Shown here piece after piece: positions 1-11,210 of a DNA stretch of 64,000 nucleotides. The stretch covers positions 16,400,273 to 16,464,272 of the forward strand of contig JASWHV010000018.1 of NCBI GenBank assembly GCA_030760725.1, read 5' to 3'. Made by a program: the position numbers and the translations under genes. The DNA comes from Neostapfia colusana (Eukaryota; Streptophyta; Magnoliopsida; Poales; Poaceae). The notes beneath the pieces are model-generated. The model saw only the letters and a program-made list of their open reading frames with translations, ran no database searches and had not been told where the DNA came from. Position 1 is the first letter of the stretch, and the number at the start of each line of letters is the position of its first letter.

Positions 1-488
1 GGGTTTGGTTTGACTAAATTTTCAGCAAATATTCAGTTTGTAATTCAAATAAAGTTTGAATTTGCTAAACTTAGCTCATGTCAAGATCAACTCCAAATGG
101 AGTGAAAATTGGTTTGTGAGCTCACAAAAATGTGCTGAATAAGAATATGCCTCCCACTTTTGAATTCATGGGGTAAAAACTGTTTGAATTTGAATATGAG
201 TTCAAACCACCCTCTTTCTAGCTATGCCCAGAAGGACCTCAAAAAGGTTTTGAATTTGGGTGAAACTTGGCATGGACATTCCTAGCAAGGTGTAGGAGTT
301 TTTCATATGCCCAGCCCCTTGATGATGCATGTGGGAAATGCCACTTTTGCATTGTGTGAGTTTATTCTCTAATGAGCATGTTTATGGTGGTTACTTGCTC
401 TTCAAATGTGTTCATTACCTTTCTCCAAATGAGGTGGATGTGTGGTGCTGAACACTTTGAGTATGTGTCAAAAACTGAGGCCTTTACA
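1..488 (-). mobile_element. Edge of a minus-strand gypsy LTR (partial)
   Basis: The sequence ends at 481-488 with CCTTTACA, which on the minus strand is TGTAAAGG, a typical LTR start. To its right, from 489, the sequence aligns with 10872 onward in the 5' LTR of element I; to its left it does not. It is therefore a separate LTR inserted into the 3' LTR of element I. It is a diverged relative of the LTR start of element III: both carry ATGGTGGTTACTTGCTCTTC, at about 388 and 52230, and the order of AT-rich blocks is the same. The rest lies left of the window, so solo LTR versus full element cannot be decided. Confidence 0.7.
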
Positions 489-1953
489 GGAATCGCGCGT
501 CCCAAACTTCAACCGGTGATCTAAGGGGCAGTACACCGTCCCTAGAGTATGTAGAACACGATGCTACCCCTAGCCCGAGCAAAAAACGCCCGCAACTGGG
601 AGCTCCACGGTGAACTGAGGTATTATGGCCGGCGGCTACAGATTCTCGTCGCCCCAGGTGTAGAAGGGATGATTTTCCTCATGCTTCGGCATGGGAGGGC
701 GCTAGGATCTCTAGTAGCTGTATCTAGGACAGGAGAACCGGTGATCAAAAACGTGTGGGGAGAATTTCCCGAAGTTGTTTTGATCGGTTCTTCACGTGCA
801 CCGGCGGTAAAGTCCGAATTCCGGGTAGCCGGCGACGGGGAAAAGCAAACGGACCCCGTGAGGAGGACCAGGACCCTTTGGCGCACCTCCGTGGCTTTTG
901 ATCATGTCGAGGAGGCTTGGAGACAACCAGGAGACGTGGAACCGAGCGGCGGCGGCGTGCCCTGTTTTTGCCGGAGAAGAACAGCTCGGCACCGGGTGTG
1001 GACGGCCGGACATGAGCTGAGGATCGGTGGGAAACATCGAGGGGGCGCCAGCGGAGCTGGTGGGTGGCTCAGCTAGGCGCTGGTGTTGCCGGGAGATGAT
1101 CGGCGATGAGGGAACCGAGAGCAGCGGTGTAGCTCGGGGTTGCAGTCATTGCGCTCGAGCAGAGGGGCTGGGGAGCTGCGGTGTGACGTGGAGAAGAGAG
1201 AAAAATCACTCGGGCTGCCTGTTTGATCAATTCACGCGCTCAGGCTGGCGTCGGGGGCACGTGAGGAAGCAGCTCGGTGGAGCTTCGGGCGGAGGACTTA
1301 GCTGGGAGCTGGCGCCCGCGCATGAACAGCCGAGGGAAAACAGAGAATTTGCCTCTGTGGTGGCTGACCACTGGGCCCCACCTTTTCATCTCTTATCCAA
1401 ATTTTCCACTGATATTCTTCCCACAGCTACTCAAATTGAATGATATACTTCACCCCAAAGCTAAGGTTTGAAATGTTGAATTCAAATGTTTGAATTCTGG
1501 TGTGGAGTTTGAATTGAGTATGGTCATTTGAATTTAAAATGAAATTTGAATTCTCCCTTGTGCATTGTTCTAAAAACATAGCAAACCAACTCCAAAGTTT
1601 CTGATTTTTGGCACGGCTGCTAATTCAAATGTGGAGAACACATTTGTGGAACCAAATTTGCAAATTGAGGAAGTTGGGGTTTGAAACTGGAATTTAAATT
1701 CAGATTAGAGGGCTTCCTCTTTTAATCCCAAACAAATATTAGAACCCCTCCAAATGAGCTGAAATTTGGAAGGTTGAATATTTGAAATGTGAAGGCCCAA
1801 GTTATGAATTTAGATCTCCATGTTGGAAGTTTTTGGGAGGTTTGAATCATCACTTTGAACTCACACCGTTATAATCTAAAGTTTTAATTCCCCTCATTTT
1901 TCCTAAGGGTACATGTGATGAAATTCTTGCTACCACGTTTTGGGGATTTTACA
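489..1953 (-). repeat. 3' LTR of gypsy element I (partial)
   Basis: On the minus strand this LTR starts TGTAAAATCC at 1953, directly after a polypurine tract. Positions 489-850 align with 10872-11207 and 1470-1953 align with 37268-37750, the two surviving pieces of the 5' LTR. Positions 851-1469 have no partner because the 5' LTR suffered a deletion. The interior near 560-1080 is GC-rich and gives chance open frames with no recognisable domain. The outer end of this LTR lies beyond the insertion at 488. Confidence 0.85.
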
Positions 1954-1968
1954 TCCCTCCCCACTTAA
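1954..1968 (-). other. Polypurine tract of element I
   Basis: Read on the minus strand, a purine-rich run (core AAGTGGGGAGGGA) sits immediately before the TGTAAAATCC LTR start. This is the expected position for the plus-strand primer of reverse transcription. Confidence 0.75.
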
Positions 1969-2017
1969 AAAGAATCTCGTCCCGAGGTTCCAAAGAAAAG
2001 CAAAGGTGGGGAATTTT

Positions 2018-2425
2018 TTACTGGTTATATGATGATAGCAAGTCCGTATAATTTGTCCATAGATAGTCCTCGCTTTCCCATGTCGCCTCATCAGCGGTAT
2101 GGTTATTCCACAAGACTTTGTAAAACCATAAAGTCCGGTTTCTTGTGGCGCGAGTCTTTTCATTGATAATCCGGATTGGATATTCTACATATGTGAGGTC
2201 CGGTTGAAGAACTTCTATGTCTTCAGTGCAGATTTCAGCCGAGGGTTTGAGGCATTTCCTTAGCTGAGAGATGTGGAAGACGTTGTGAATTCCTGCGAGC
2301 AACGCCGGTAACTCCAGGCGATAGGCCACGGGTCCGCATTTTTCAATGACGGTGAACGGACCGATGAATCGCGGTGCAAGTTTGCCCTTCACTCCGAAAC
2401 GATGAACTCCCTTCATCGGAGACAC
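2018..2425 (-). pseudogene. Integrase C-terminus and chromodomain-like tail (element I)
   Basis: This frame begins at MSPMKGVHRFGVKGK, then has the GPF/Y-type module (LAPRFIGPF), the FHISQLRKCLK motif, and ends in a chromodomain-like segment with LWFYKVLWNNH and ATWESEDY. In chromoviruses this tail steers integration toward particular chromatin. It overlaps the preceding integrase piece in a different frame, so a frameshift separates the two. It is a 135-codon fragment of a once larger polyprotein. Confidence 0.85.
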
Positions 2426-3068
2426 ATGGATATAAACCTGGTCCCCGATGTCGAAGTGGAGAGGGCGGCGTCTTTTATCCGCATAGCTCTTCTGACGAGA
2501 TTGAGCAGCCTTGAGGTTGGCTTTATCACTCGCACTCGTTCTTCGGCCTCATTCAAAAGTTCAATGCCGTAGATAACTCGCTCGCCGGACTCGCACCAGT
2601 TGAGTGGTGTGCGACATTTCCGGCCATAGAGAGCTTCATACGGCACCATCTTGATGCTAGCTTGATAGCCATTGTTGTAAGAAAACTCCGCCAACGGCAA
2701 ATGGTCATCCCAATTTTTGCCGTGGTGGATGGCACAAGCGCGTAGCATGTCTTCAAGCACTTGATTCACCCGTTCAGTTTGACCATCCGTCTGTGGGTGA
2801 TATGCGGAACATCGGATCAGTTTGGTTTCCAGTGATGCGTGCAGCTATTCCCAAAATCGAGCGACGAACAGCGCACCGTGATCTGAAATAGTGGAGCGGG
2901 GAACACCGTGCAAGCACAAAATCCTTGCGATATACAACTCCACATATTGCTTGGCCACGTACTTTGTATGTACGGGGATAAAATGGCCGACTTGGTTAGT
3001 CGATCGACTATTACCCAAATCAAGTCATGCTTGTGAGACGTGAGAGGTAAACCGACTATGAAGTCCAT
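2413..3068 (-). pseudogene. Integrase core fragments (element I)
   Basis: Two minus-strand pieces cover the catalytic core. Positions 2817-3068 begin with [18 protein letters not shown], which contains the first catalytic Asp. Positions 2413-2769 read [17 protein letters not shown], then AEFSYNNGY and [14 protein letters not shown], all typical of plant gypsy integrases. The reading frame breaks inside the first piece after the KSA motif, and again between the two pieces. Confidence 0.8.
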
Positions 3069-3123
3069 GCTGATATCCTCCTACTTCCATGCCGGAATGT
3101 TCAATGGTTGCAGCTGTCCGGCT

Positions 3124-4032
3124 TTACGCATATGGTCGGCTTTCACCCGCCGACACATATCGCATTCGGATACGTACTTTGCGATTTCTCTTTTTCATCA
3201 GTGTCCACCAAAACCTGGTTTTCAGATCCTGGTACATCTTGTTGCTGCCCGGATGAACAGAATACTTGGACAAATGAGCTTCGTCCAAGATTTTCTTCCG
3301 AAGCTTCATGTCACGGGGTACCACCATACGGTCTTTAAACCATAAAGTGTCATGTTCATCTCTTTGGAAGCATTTCATTTCGCCATTCTTCATCCTTCTC
3401 CGAATGTACGACATTCCCACGTCTTTTTTCTGAGCTTCCATAATCTCCTCTCTTATGGTTGGGACGAGAGCAAGGTTATATAATGCTCCATATGGAACCA
3501 AGTATAGACTCGGCTCCTCCTCTTCAACTGGGGTCATTGACAGATGGTTGACGTGAGATTTGCGGCTTAAGGCATCAGCAACCACATTTGCCTTTCCAGG
3601 ATGGTAGTGAATCTCGATCTCATAGTCTTTGATCAGTTCTAGCCACCTCCTCTGCCGCATATTCAACTTCTTTTGAGTGAATATATACTTCAGACTCTTG
3701 TGGTCAGTGTAGAGGTGCACTAGGTTCCCGAGTAAATAGTGCCTCCACATTTTCAAGGCCAACACCACAGCAGCGAGCTCAAGATCATGAGTCGGATAGT
3801 GCTGCTCGTGGTTACGAAGTTGACGTGAGCCATAGGCGACCACTCTTCCTCCTTGCATCAATACATAGCCAAGCCCGATACCGGACGCATCACAATATAC
3901 GTCGAAGGGCTTGGTTGTATCCGGTTGAGCTAACACCAGGGCTGTTGTAAGATGCTTCACTAATGCTTGGAAAGCTTCTTCACCAGCTGAGCTCCAAACA
4001 TATTTGATCCCCTTCTTCAACAGTTCAGTCAT
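3124..4032 (-). pseudogene. RNase H and integrase zinc-binding region (element I)
   Basis: A 302-codon frame. It starts at the end of the RT thumb (MTELLKKG), then RNase H with its acidic residues visible in YCDASG, DLELAAV, YTDHKS and NVVADALS, then a linker and the start of the integrase HHCC zinc finger (HPGSNKM). The frame shifts just after KMYQDLKTRFWW, so the two Cys of the finger are lost from this frame. RNase H would remove the RNA strand of the RNA:DNA hybrid during reverse transcription. Confidence 0.88.
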
Positions 4033-4236
4033 CGGCTTAGCAAGCTTGGAGAAGTTCGGTATGAATCTCCGATAATATCCTGCTAACCCGAGGAAACTCC
4101 TGACTTCATGGACTGATGTGGGGGACCTCTATTTCAGCACTTGTTCAATTTTACTTGGATCAACTGCAATGCCTTCTGCAGAAATAATATGACCAAGAAA
4201 TGGCACTTGGCTGATCCAAAACTCACACTTGCTGAA

Positions 4237-4611
4237 CTAGGCATAAAGTTTATGGTCTTGCAATCGTTGAAGCATGGTATGCAGGTGTTCGGCGTGTTCT
4301 TCTTCAGACTTGGAATAAACCAAGATGTCTTCGATAAACACCACCACGAACTTATCCAACTCCGGCATGAATACTGAGTTCATGAGATACATGAAATGTG
4401 CCGGGGCGTTGGTGAGACCAAAGGACATGACGAGATATTCATACAACCCATATCTCGTCGAGAAGGCCGTCTTCAGAATATCCTCCGCTCGGATCTTGAT
4501 TTGGTGATATCCGGAGCGAAGATCCATCTTTGAAAATACACTCGCACCCACAAGTTGACCGAATAAGATTTCTTGATGGTGACAGCGTTGAGAGGTCGGT
4601 AGTCCACACAC
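4237..4611 (-). pseudogene. Reverse transcriptase palm (element I), altered active site
   Basis: It contains [13 protein letters not shown] and [16 protein letters not shown], then [13 protein letters not shown]. The catalytic pair that normally reads (F/Y)xDD is Ile-Glu-Asp here: FIED instead of FIDD as in copy IIB. The frame ends at a stop inside [10 protein letters not shown], where an AAG codon reads TAG. Upstream it overlaps the protease-RT piece in another frame after a small deletion near 4565. Confidence 0.87.
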
Positions 4612-5684
4612 AACCTCAAGATTTCATCTTTCTTCTTCACAAACAGCACCGAGCATCCCCACGGTGACGAACTCGGTCGAATGAAATCCTTCTTCATTAA
4701 ATCATTGAGCTGCTCCTTCAGTTCCGCTAGCTCATTTGGAGCCATATTATACGGTCTCCGTGATATCGGTGTCGTCCTGGGTACAAGTTCAATCTTGAAC
4801 TCGACATCCCTTTCGGGTGGCATGCCCGGGAGATCATCCGGAAAGACATCCGCGTATTCACGGACCACACGAATATCCTCAAGTTTTGTGGCTTCCGTGT
4901 TATATGTGGCTGGAGCTTCTTGAACCGAATGGTCAAGAATAAGAACATGTGGTTCATGAAGTGGAGAGTTTAAACGAACCACACGTGGAATGATGTCAAG
5001 AACAGCACCATGGCGAAGTAGCCATGACATTCCTAAAGTGACATCAAGTTTTTGACTCTCTAACATGATTAGAGAAGTCGGGTATAGATTCCCACGCAAT
5101 TGTAATGGTGCTCTATAGACCATCCTATCAGCTGTTGTTTTCCCACCCGGAGAGCATATCAAGTATGAACTATTTGTGGGAATGATAGGCAATTGATACT
5201 TAATAACATAAGATTGACTTATGAAACTATGGGTGGCACCGGAGTCAAAAAGTATGACTATGGGATGATCTGAGTAAGAAAACGTACCCGCAAGGACGGG
5301 TTCGCCTTCCGGCACATCTTCGATGGCTAAGTGGTGGACGTTGCCGGGTTTTTGTGCTGGTTTCTTGGGCGGGTTGCGGGGCTGATTTGCACCCTGATAC
5401 GGTGCTGCACCCCTGCCCTGTCGAGGCTCGGGGCAGTCCCTCGAAATATGTGCGACACGGACACATGTGAAACACATGTAAGGTGTCGGGGTCCCTCCGA
5501 CTTGAGGACGGAATCCCGGTGCACGCGGTTGAAACAGAGGTGCACGCGGAACCATCCTTTGCTGCTGCTGTTGCTGTGGTGGATACAACAGTCGGAAGCT
5601 TGGCGCATCATATTGTCGACCGCGAAACTGAGGCGGTCGCGCCGGTGGCTGCCATCTCTGACCGGATGGTGAGCGATACACCAC
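4473..5684 (-). pseudogene. Gag zinc knuckle, protease and RT N-terminus (element I)
   Basis: A 403-codon frame. Near residue 70 is a CCHC zinc knuckle (C-x2-C-x4-H-x4-C, reading [14 protein letters not shown]). The aspartic protease motif [13 protein letters not shown] is near residue 145. The RT N-terminus has [19 protein letters not shown] and [16 protein letters not shown]. After that the frame diverges: a short deletion compared with copies IIA and IIB removes the PLPRIDM segment and shifts the frame. Confidence 0.88.
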
Positions 5685-5719
5685 GCGGTATTTTTGTGGC
5701 GCCCCACCACTGCTGCTCG

Positions 5720-6426
5720 TCAGTGCGCTGCGTTTCCTCTTATCAGAACCTCGCTCGCGCTGAGCATTTTCTTGTCTTCCTCCGTTCCCACAAATCCTGG
5801 CGCATACTGCACCAGCCGGTTGAATGACCTGGAGTACTCATGAGCACTCCTCTCGCCTTGTTTCAGTGCCAGGAACTCCTGGAGCTTCCTCACCATAACA
5901 CCGGGAGGTATATGATAGGCGCGGAACACCTCCCGGAACTCCGTCCATGTGACGGCATGGCCAGCCGGTAAAGAGGTGGTGTAGTTCGCCCACCATGTAC
6001 CGGCTTCTCCTTGAAGCTGTTGCGCTGCGTACAGCGCCTTCTGATGTTCGATGCACTGTAGTAAACCGAACTTCGCCTCAAGAGTGCGGATAAAACTGTC
6101 CGCCTCCAAAGGCTCTTCGGCCTCCGTAAAGACCGGTAGATGGGTCGCCAGGAAGTCTAAATATGAACTTTGCTGGGTCTAGCATTGCCCATTGTCTTGC
6201 ATCCTCCTGGACAGGACACATTTTGTTGCACTAGCATCCGCAGCAACTCGGTTTGCTCGTTGCGCGAGCCGAGTACTATGGCGAGAACCTCCGCAAGATT
6301 TCTTGGAAGTTCTTGCGGTGGAGGAGGTTGTTTCTGCTGCGTCGTGGTTTACTCTGGAGGTGGAGACTCTTCACCACCAACCTGACTTGGACCTCCCTCC
6401 TCTTCCGTTGAACGTGTACGCACCAT
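5720..6426 (-). pseudogene. gag (element I), broken
   Basis: The likely start is the minus-strand ATG at 6426, reading MVRTRS, matching the MVRTRS start of element II gag. An early TAA follows the SPPPE segment. The central 130-codon frame (5720-6109) holds the retrotransposon gag capsid fold: AAQQLQGEAGTWWANY, then TWTEFREVFRAYHIP and [20 protein letters not shown] further frameshift separates it from the zinc-knuckle piece. Gag would form the cytoplasmic particle in which reverse transcription takes place. Confidence 0.82.
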
Positions 6427-8381
6427 TCTGCATGAATACCATTCAAACGATCAGCACATGTTAGTTTATTTAATCCAGTCTATACAATATTAGTGCGAGA
6501 ATGGAATAAATAATATGCATAACATTCACACATATGGATAAAATATAAACTTTATACAACATATACATCCCTGGACCGTGTCAAACGATCGAGTTCCAAA
6601 GTAATGAACTTTATGGATTAAAAGTTCATTTCGACCATCATGGGTCGCCACGGGATGTTAAGTGTGTTAGCATGCGTAATTCCTCGCTATTGTACTGGAC
6701 CCAAACATGTCCTCGCTCGAAGTGATATGTCGAATGCATAAACTTTTCGACTCCAACTCGCTGTTATACAGCTGCTGGATATCGAATGTGAAGTGTTTTG
6801 GTTGAAAAATTTCAACATGATGTTCACTGTCCAGCTTCTGGTCCAACTGATCAGTCTGGATTATTCAACTTTTTTGACCACTTTGGAGACAAAACCTGGA
6901 CTGGAGTTCAACAACAAAGTTGTAGTAGACTCAAAGAGGAATCCATATTGTATTTATTTGCCTCCATAGCCTTCCTAGTTTATGAGTTATGGTTTTCACA
7001 AATTGACAGAATTTTCTCAGAAAATTTGACAGCACCTCCTTTGCAAGTTGCTGTTTTATTCACAAAATTCCAACTATTTCTGCCCTCCAACTAGGAAAAT
7101 ACTGAACTACAAAGTTGTAGCAAATTTCCTATACTTTCCAACGATGTCTTACTTGACTCCTAGAAATTTTTCTACATGAAGTTGTGGTCGAAATACAGCA
7201 AATTCCAGAGAGCATTTTGGTCTGCCCTGTTTCTGGACAGTGCCTACTCATCTGAGATTTTCATCCATTTGGAGCGATATTTTGTTCTGGAGTTCTACAG
7301 AAAAGTTGTAGAAGACTTCAAAACATTTCTATAACAGTATCACACACCTCCACTGGTTCAACCAATCCTATGTTATGCCCTGTTTAAGTTCAGAAAAAAT
7401 TCTGCCGAAACACAGGGGAGGTTGTTCCTAAGTCTTTGAGATTGAATCTATGCTCCCAATTGACTCTTAGTTCAATATGGGAGTTCAATAACCCCTAAAT
7501 AGAATCCTAAACTTCATTTTAACTCTTTTCTTTGAAAATATACTTTTATGCACTAATACTCATCTCGGTACTATGTTTCCTCACCAAAGAAAATATCAAG
7601 CCGATATTCCGGCATATACGTATCAAATGGTGGAACTAAGAACGTCACTCACAAACAGTTGCTAAACGTCATGCGCTAACGTGGTTATTGTACCTGCAGG
7701 CGAACACACAATAATGGTGCACACAAAGGTTTTTTTTTTGATATTTCAGGAAGTTCCATATCATAGTAAAAACATACGGTCCGTGTCATTGCCATACGGA
7801 TCGTCCTTGAGTCAAGCCACGTCTCAAGGTACATGGTCGTGTTTTCACACTGCACTACGGGGAACCCGAGTAGAGCGTGAATGGGTCGTCATGGTTGGGA
7901 ATTTTATCAACCCAACGGATACCACCAACTGCCTCATGACCGTTGAGGCACGCCGATGGCGAGCGCTGCGTATGGCCCTTTGAACATTGAACGTTCAAGA
8001 GTTGCATACTATCGTGTTGCTTACCACACGATGGGGTATTCTCACGTTTGCGTAAAGCACACTGGATATCAGTGTTTTCATATGCTCTCAGAACCATGGA
8101 GAGGTTCAGAGACTCATATTATCTACCGTGCCAAGCCACGGTATACCATTCCATACTATTACTCGTATGGCGAGTTACCGCAATTGATCCCCCTGCGATG
8201 GCGTACCTTACCTATTACCTGACGTCAGAGTGTCCTTACAAAATGTATAACAAGTATGTTAGCATTTCCACCATAATATCTACTACTATCATAGACCTTA
8301 TGTGGGCATAGTGACTAATCCTCACTCGACTACTTCAAAGTTTTCAAAATAGGCTCTTTTCGAGCTTGCTATTCCCAATGC
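6427..8381 (-). other. Untranslated leader of element I
   Basis: About 1.95 kb between primer-binding site and gag, with no long frame in the sense direction. Minus-strand ATGCAG lies one base before the gag ATG and could be a splice acceptor. Near 7690 the minus strand has CCTGCAGGTAC, matching CTGCAGGTAC in the leaders of both element II copies. I see no gene here. Confidence 0.6.
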
Positions 8382-8394
8382 GGCTCTGATACCA
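8382..8394 (-). other. Primer-binding site of element I
   Basis: Minus strand TGGTATCAGAGCC, the standard complement to the 3' end of plant initiator tRNA-Met. It lies four bases from the LTR end at 8399. Confidence 0.92.
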
Positions 8395-8398
8395 CGTT

Positions 8399-11207
8399 TG
8401 TGGGGACCACCCCGTGGTTCACCCACTCCGGGATCGCAGAGGGTGGTGCCGTGCAATGCGGCACCCAACAGCACACAAGAAAAGAATAAGAACACCATAC
8501 AAACTTTTATTTGATAGAAAACAGCGGAAGTCTTTTAGAAAACATAATTATACAGGGGAAGTATTCTTTATAACTACTCTCTCATCCTAACTAAGCAAAA
8601 GTGTATCCGTCCAGCCCGGGGACGCTACACACTAGCAACATGGAACCGGGGATCACGGCGGCGTGCAGGGCTGCAGCTTGGCCGTGTACCCCGACGGGGG
8701 CATCGCCTCGTTCTCGGAACCTTCCTCATAACTCTTACCTGCACACAGCTCAAATATTGCAACCGTGAGCACGATGGCTCAGCAAGGCTTAACCGAAAAA
8801 CCTAGTCATGGAACTCTACATGAAGGGATGTGTAATATAGGAAAACGACTTTGCAATAAAGACACGCCTACAAGTTAGTCCTTACTTTCAGTTTTATAGC
8901 AACAGTTTAATGAGCCTTAGGCAGCCCTCACATCGGAAGTCCACAATCAAACAAGAAACGCTTTCCTCCGATGTGGAGATGCCCAAAGTGGAAGATAAAC
9001 TTAATTAGCTCTACAACTACAGCATACAGGGTTTCAAGATATTAATAGTTCAATGCAGCATATTCATCTGGCTTATTTCACTTCTTACTACGTCACAGCG
9101 CAGTGAACAAGCGGTACTCAAATAACCGCGAGGGACGGTGATTGCAATCAGGAGACACCCGGATAACATGTCACATACACCCATTTTCAAAAGTGTGGTG
9201 CTTCACACCTTCCTACTCTGTTGTATGCAACATCCTTTCAAAGGCAACCCAAATGCCGAACCGGTCCATCTGTAACGGGCAGGAGGTCCCCGCGTGGAGC
9301 GTGTTTGTGCCCACCGGCAGTTTTACACCTTGCTACCCTCAAGCCACTCCTATTAAAACGGTTGGGTAAGCCTCGGCACCCAGGTTAACCAATTGCATCG
9401 GTTTCCTGGTTCCCATGTGCCAGTATGCATCTGGTATTGTTCGATACTTGTCCAGCAGGGCCGCACACGGCTCGGTCCTTAATAGACACCAACAGGGCTA
9501 CACACATGAGACCTCCGCTCACTGCATCCTATCCCCCCTGCTGGGTCTCAGTTTCATACTTAAGCCATTCTCTACCTCTTCTCATCCTGTGTGATAAAGT
9601 CTTATCTCGCGAGTAGATTCCAACCACTCGACTTCTACCAAGATCCTAAAAACATTAGCATGGCATTCTCTACTCGTCGAGTTTGTAAACTACCCAACCC
9701 TCCATAGGATTTCAAGGTTATGCACGTGGGGTTTCAATCACCCTAACTCTAATGCAAGCATTTCACCCTAACACATAAGTGATACAAATGAAAACTTTGC
9801 AAAAGTAATTAAATTCAAACCGGGGCTTGCCTGGTTGTGAGTTAAATGGAAAGTCAGCTTCTGGTGGGAGGACGTCCAACGGCTCCGGTGCGTCCTCAAC
9901 TTCGGTCACTATATGACATGTAGCAAAATATATGTATAAGTGTGATGAAATTATAAGATTTAAACTTCTATTCATAGTTACTGCTATTTAGGATCCTTAA
10001 GTGGCTTTGGGGATTTTTCCAGTGGATACTAGACTCTCTAAGGATGATCTGAGCAAAATTTTGCGAAATTTCATTGAACCTTGTGGTCTCCAAAATTCCC
10101 ACAAGTCCAAGGATTCTCTGAATTTTGATCCCCAATCTGGAGCTTTGACATGGCTAACAGTTGAAGATCTAATTAGGGTAGGTCTCCATGGTTCTAACAA
10201 AATTTGTTTCGCCATTTTTGGAGCTACTAACAGAGAGATTTGAATTTTTGAAGTTGGACAGGAGTTCTGAAAAGTTTCTGTTTAGAATTTGAATTTTTAA
10301 ATAAAGGCTGAACTTTGGAAGGCAATTTAGCCTAGCAAATAACTCCATTGAAGCTCAAATTGTTACTGGAGATTGGTAACTATGAAAAGGATTAGCTGCC
10401 CAAATTTGGGAATGTTTTATAAAGAATTGCTCCTGAAATAAATCTCTAAAAGATTTACCAGAAATATTTCTACAGAAATTCCTGGGCATTTTCATAGCAA
10501 GCAATTTGTTCCTCTGTGACGTACTCCTTATGAGGATTCCAACAAAACTGGTCTCACCCTTTTTGAAGTTCTCTACACAATGTTATGGATTTTTCAAACT
10601 TGAATAACTCTCTGTTTGAAGTCTACACAGAAAATTCAATTGTGGGGCCCACGAGTCAGTCATCTTCAACCTCTCGACAGGCCCCGCGCTCGCACGCCAG
10701 AACCGACGATGGCGCGCCTTGTTCTCGCTCGTTTCTCGACCATTCTCCATGCAGTTTCATGCTACCCCACCCTAGGATCATGGTCTAGCAGCCGGGCAAA
10801 GTTTTGAGGTATGAAAACGCCGGGAAACCCATTGGCAACGGCGAGGCGTCTCGGTGGCGCGGCACCAGCGAGGAACCGCACATACCAAACTTCAAACGGT
10901 GATCTAAGGGGCCGTACAGATGCTACCCCTAGCCCGAGCCGAAAACGCCAGCAGCTGGGAGCTGCATGGTGAACCGAGGTGTTTTGGCAGGCGGCGACAG
11001 ATTCTCATTGCCCGGGGTGTAGAAGGGATGATTTGCCTCATGCTTCGGCATGGGAGGGTGCTAGGACCTCCAGTAGCTGTGTCTAGGACCGGAGAACCGA
11101 TGATCAAATGTGTGGCGAGAATTTCCCGAAGTTGTTTTGATCGGTTCTTCACGTGCACCGGCGGTAAAGTCCGAATTCTGGGTAGCCGGCGACGGGGAAA
11201 AGCAAAC
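8399..11207 (-). repeat. 5' LTR of element I, inner part
   Basis: On the minus strand this LTR ends CCCCACA next to the primer-binding site. Positions 10872-11207 align with 489-850 of the 3' LTR. At 11207 the match stops abruptly at GCAAAC; the outermost 483 bp of the same LTR reappear at 37268-37750, on the other side of element II. Its last 80 bp resemble those of elements II and III. No coding content is supported. Confidence 0.88.
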
Positions 11208-11210
11208 TGG

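Larger units (their letters stand above)
1954..8398 (-). mobile_element. Internal region of gypsy element I (Del/Tekay-like)
   Basis: The order on the minus strand is primer-binding site, a leader of about 2 kb, gag, protease, RT, RNase H, integrase, chromodomain-like tail and polypurine tract. This is Ty3/gypsy order (integrase last). The C-terminal tail ends in an ATWESEDY motif as in Del/Tekay-type chromoviruses; the clade name is my recognition, not a search. Frameshifts and stops divide the polyprotein into at least seven pieces, so this copy cannot encode its own replication proteins. Confidence 0.9.

Noticed and set aside
561..1443. Open frames in the LTR of element I (561-1076, 1027-1443)
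   Set aside because: They repeat partly at 10920-11213 inside the other LTR, vary in length and stops, and show no domain. GC-rich LTR sequence explains them.
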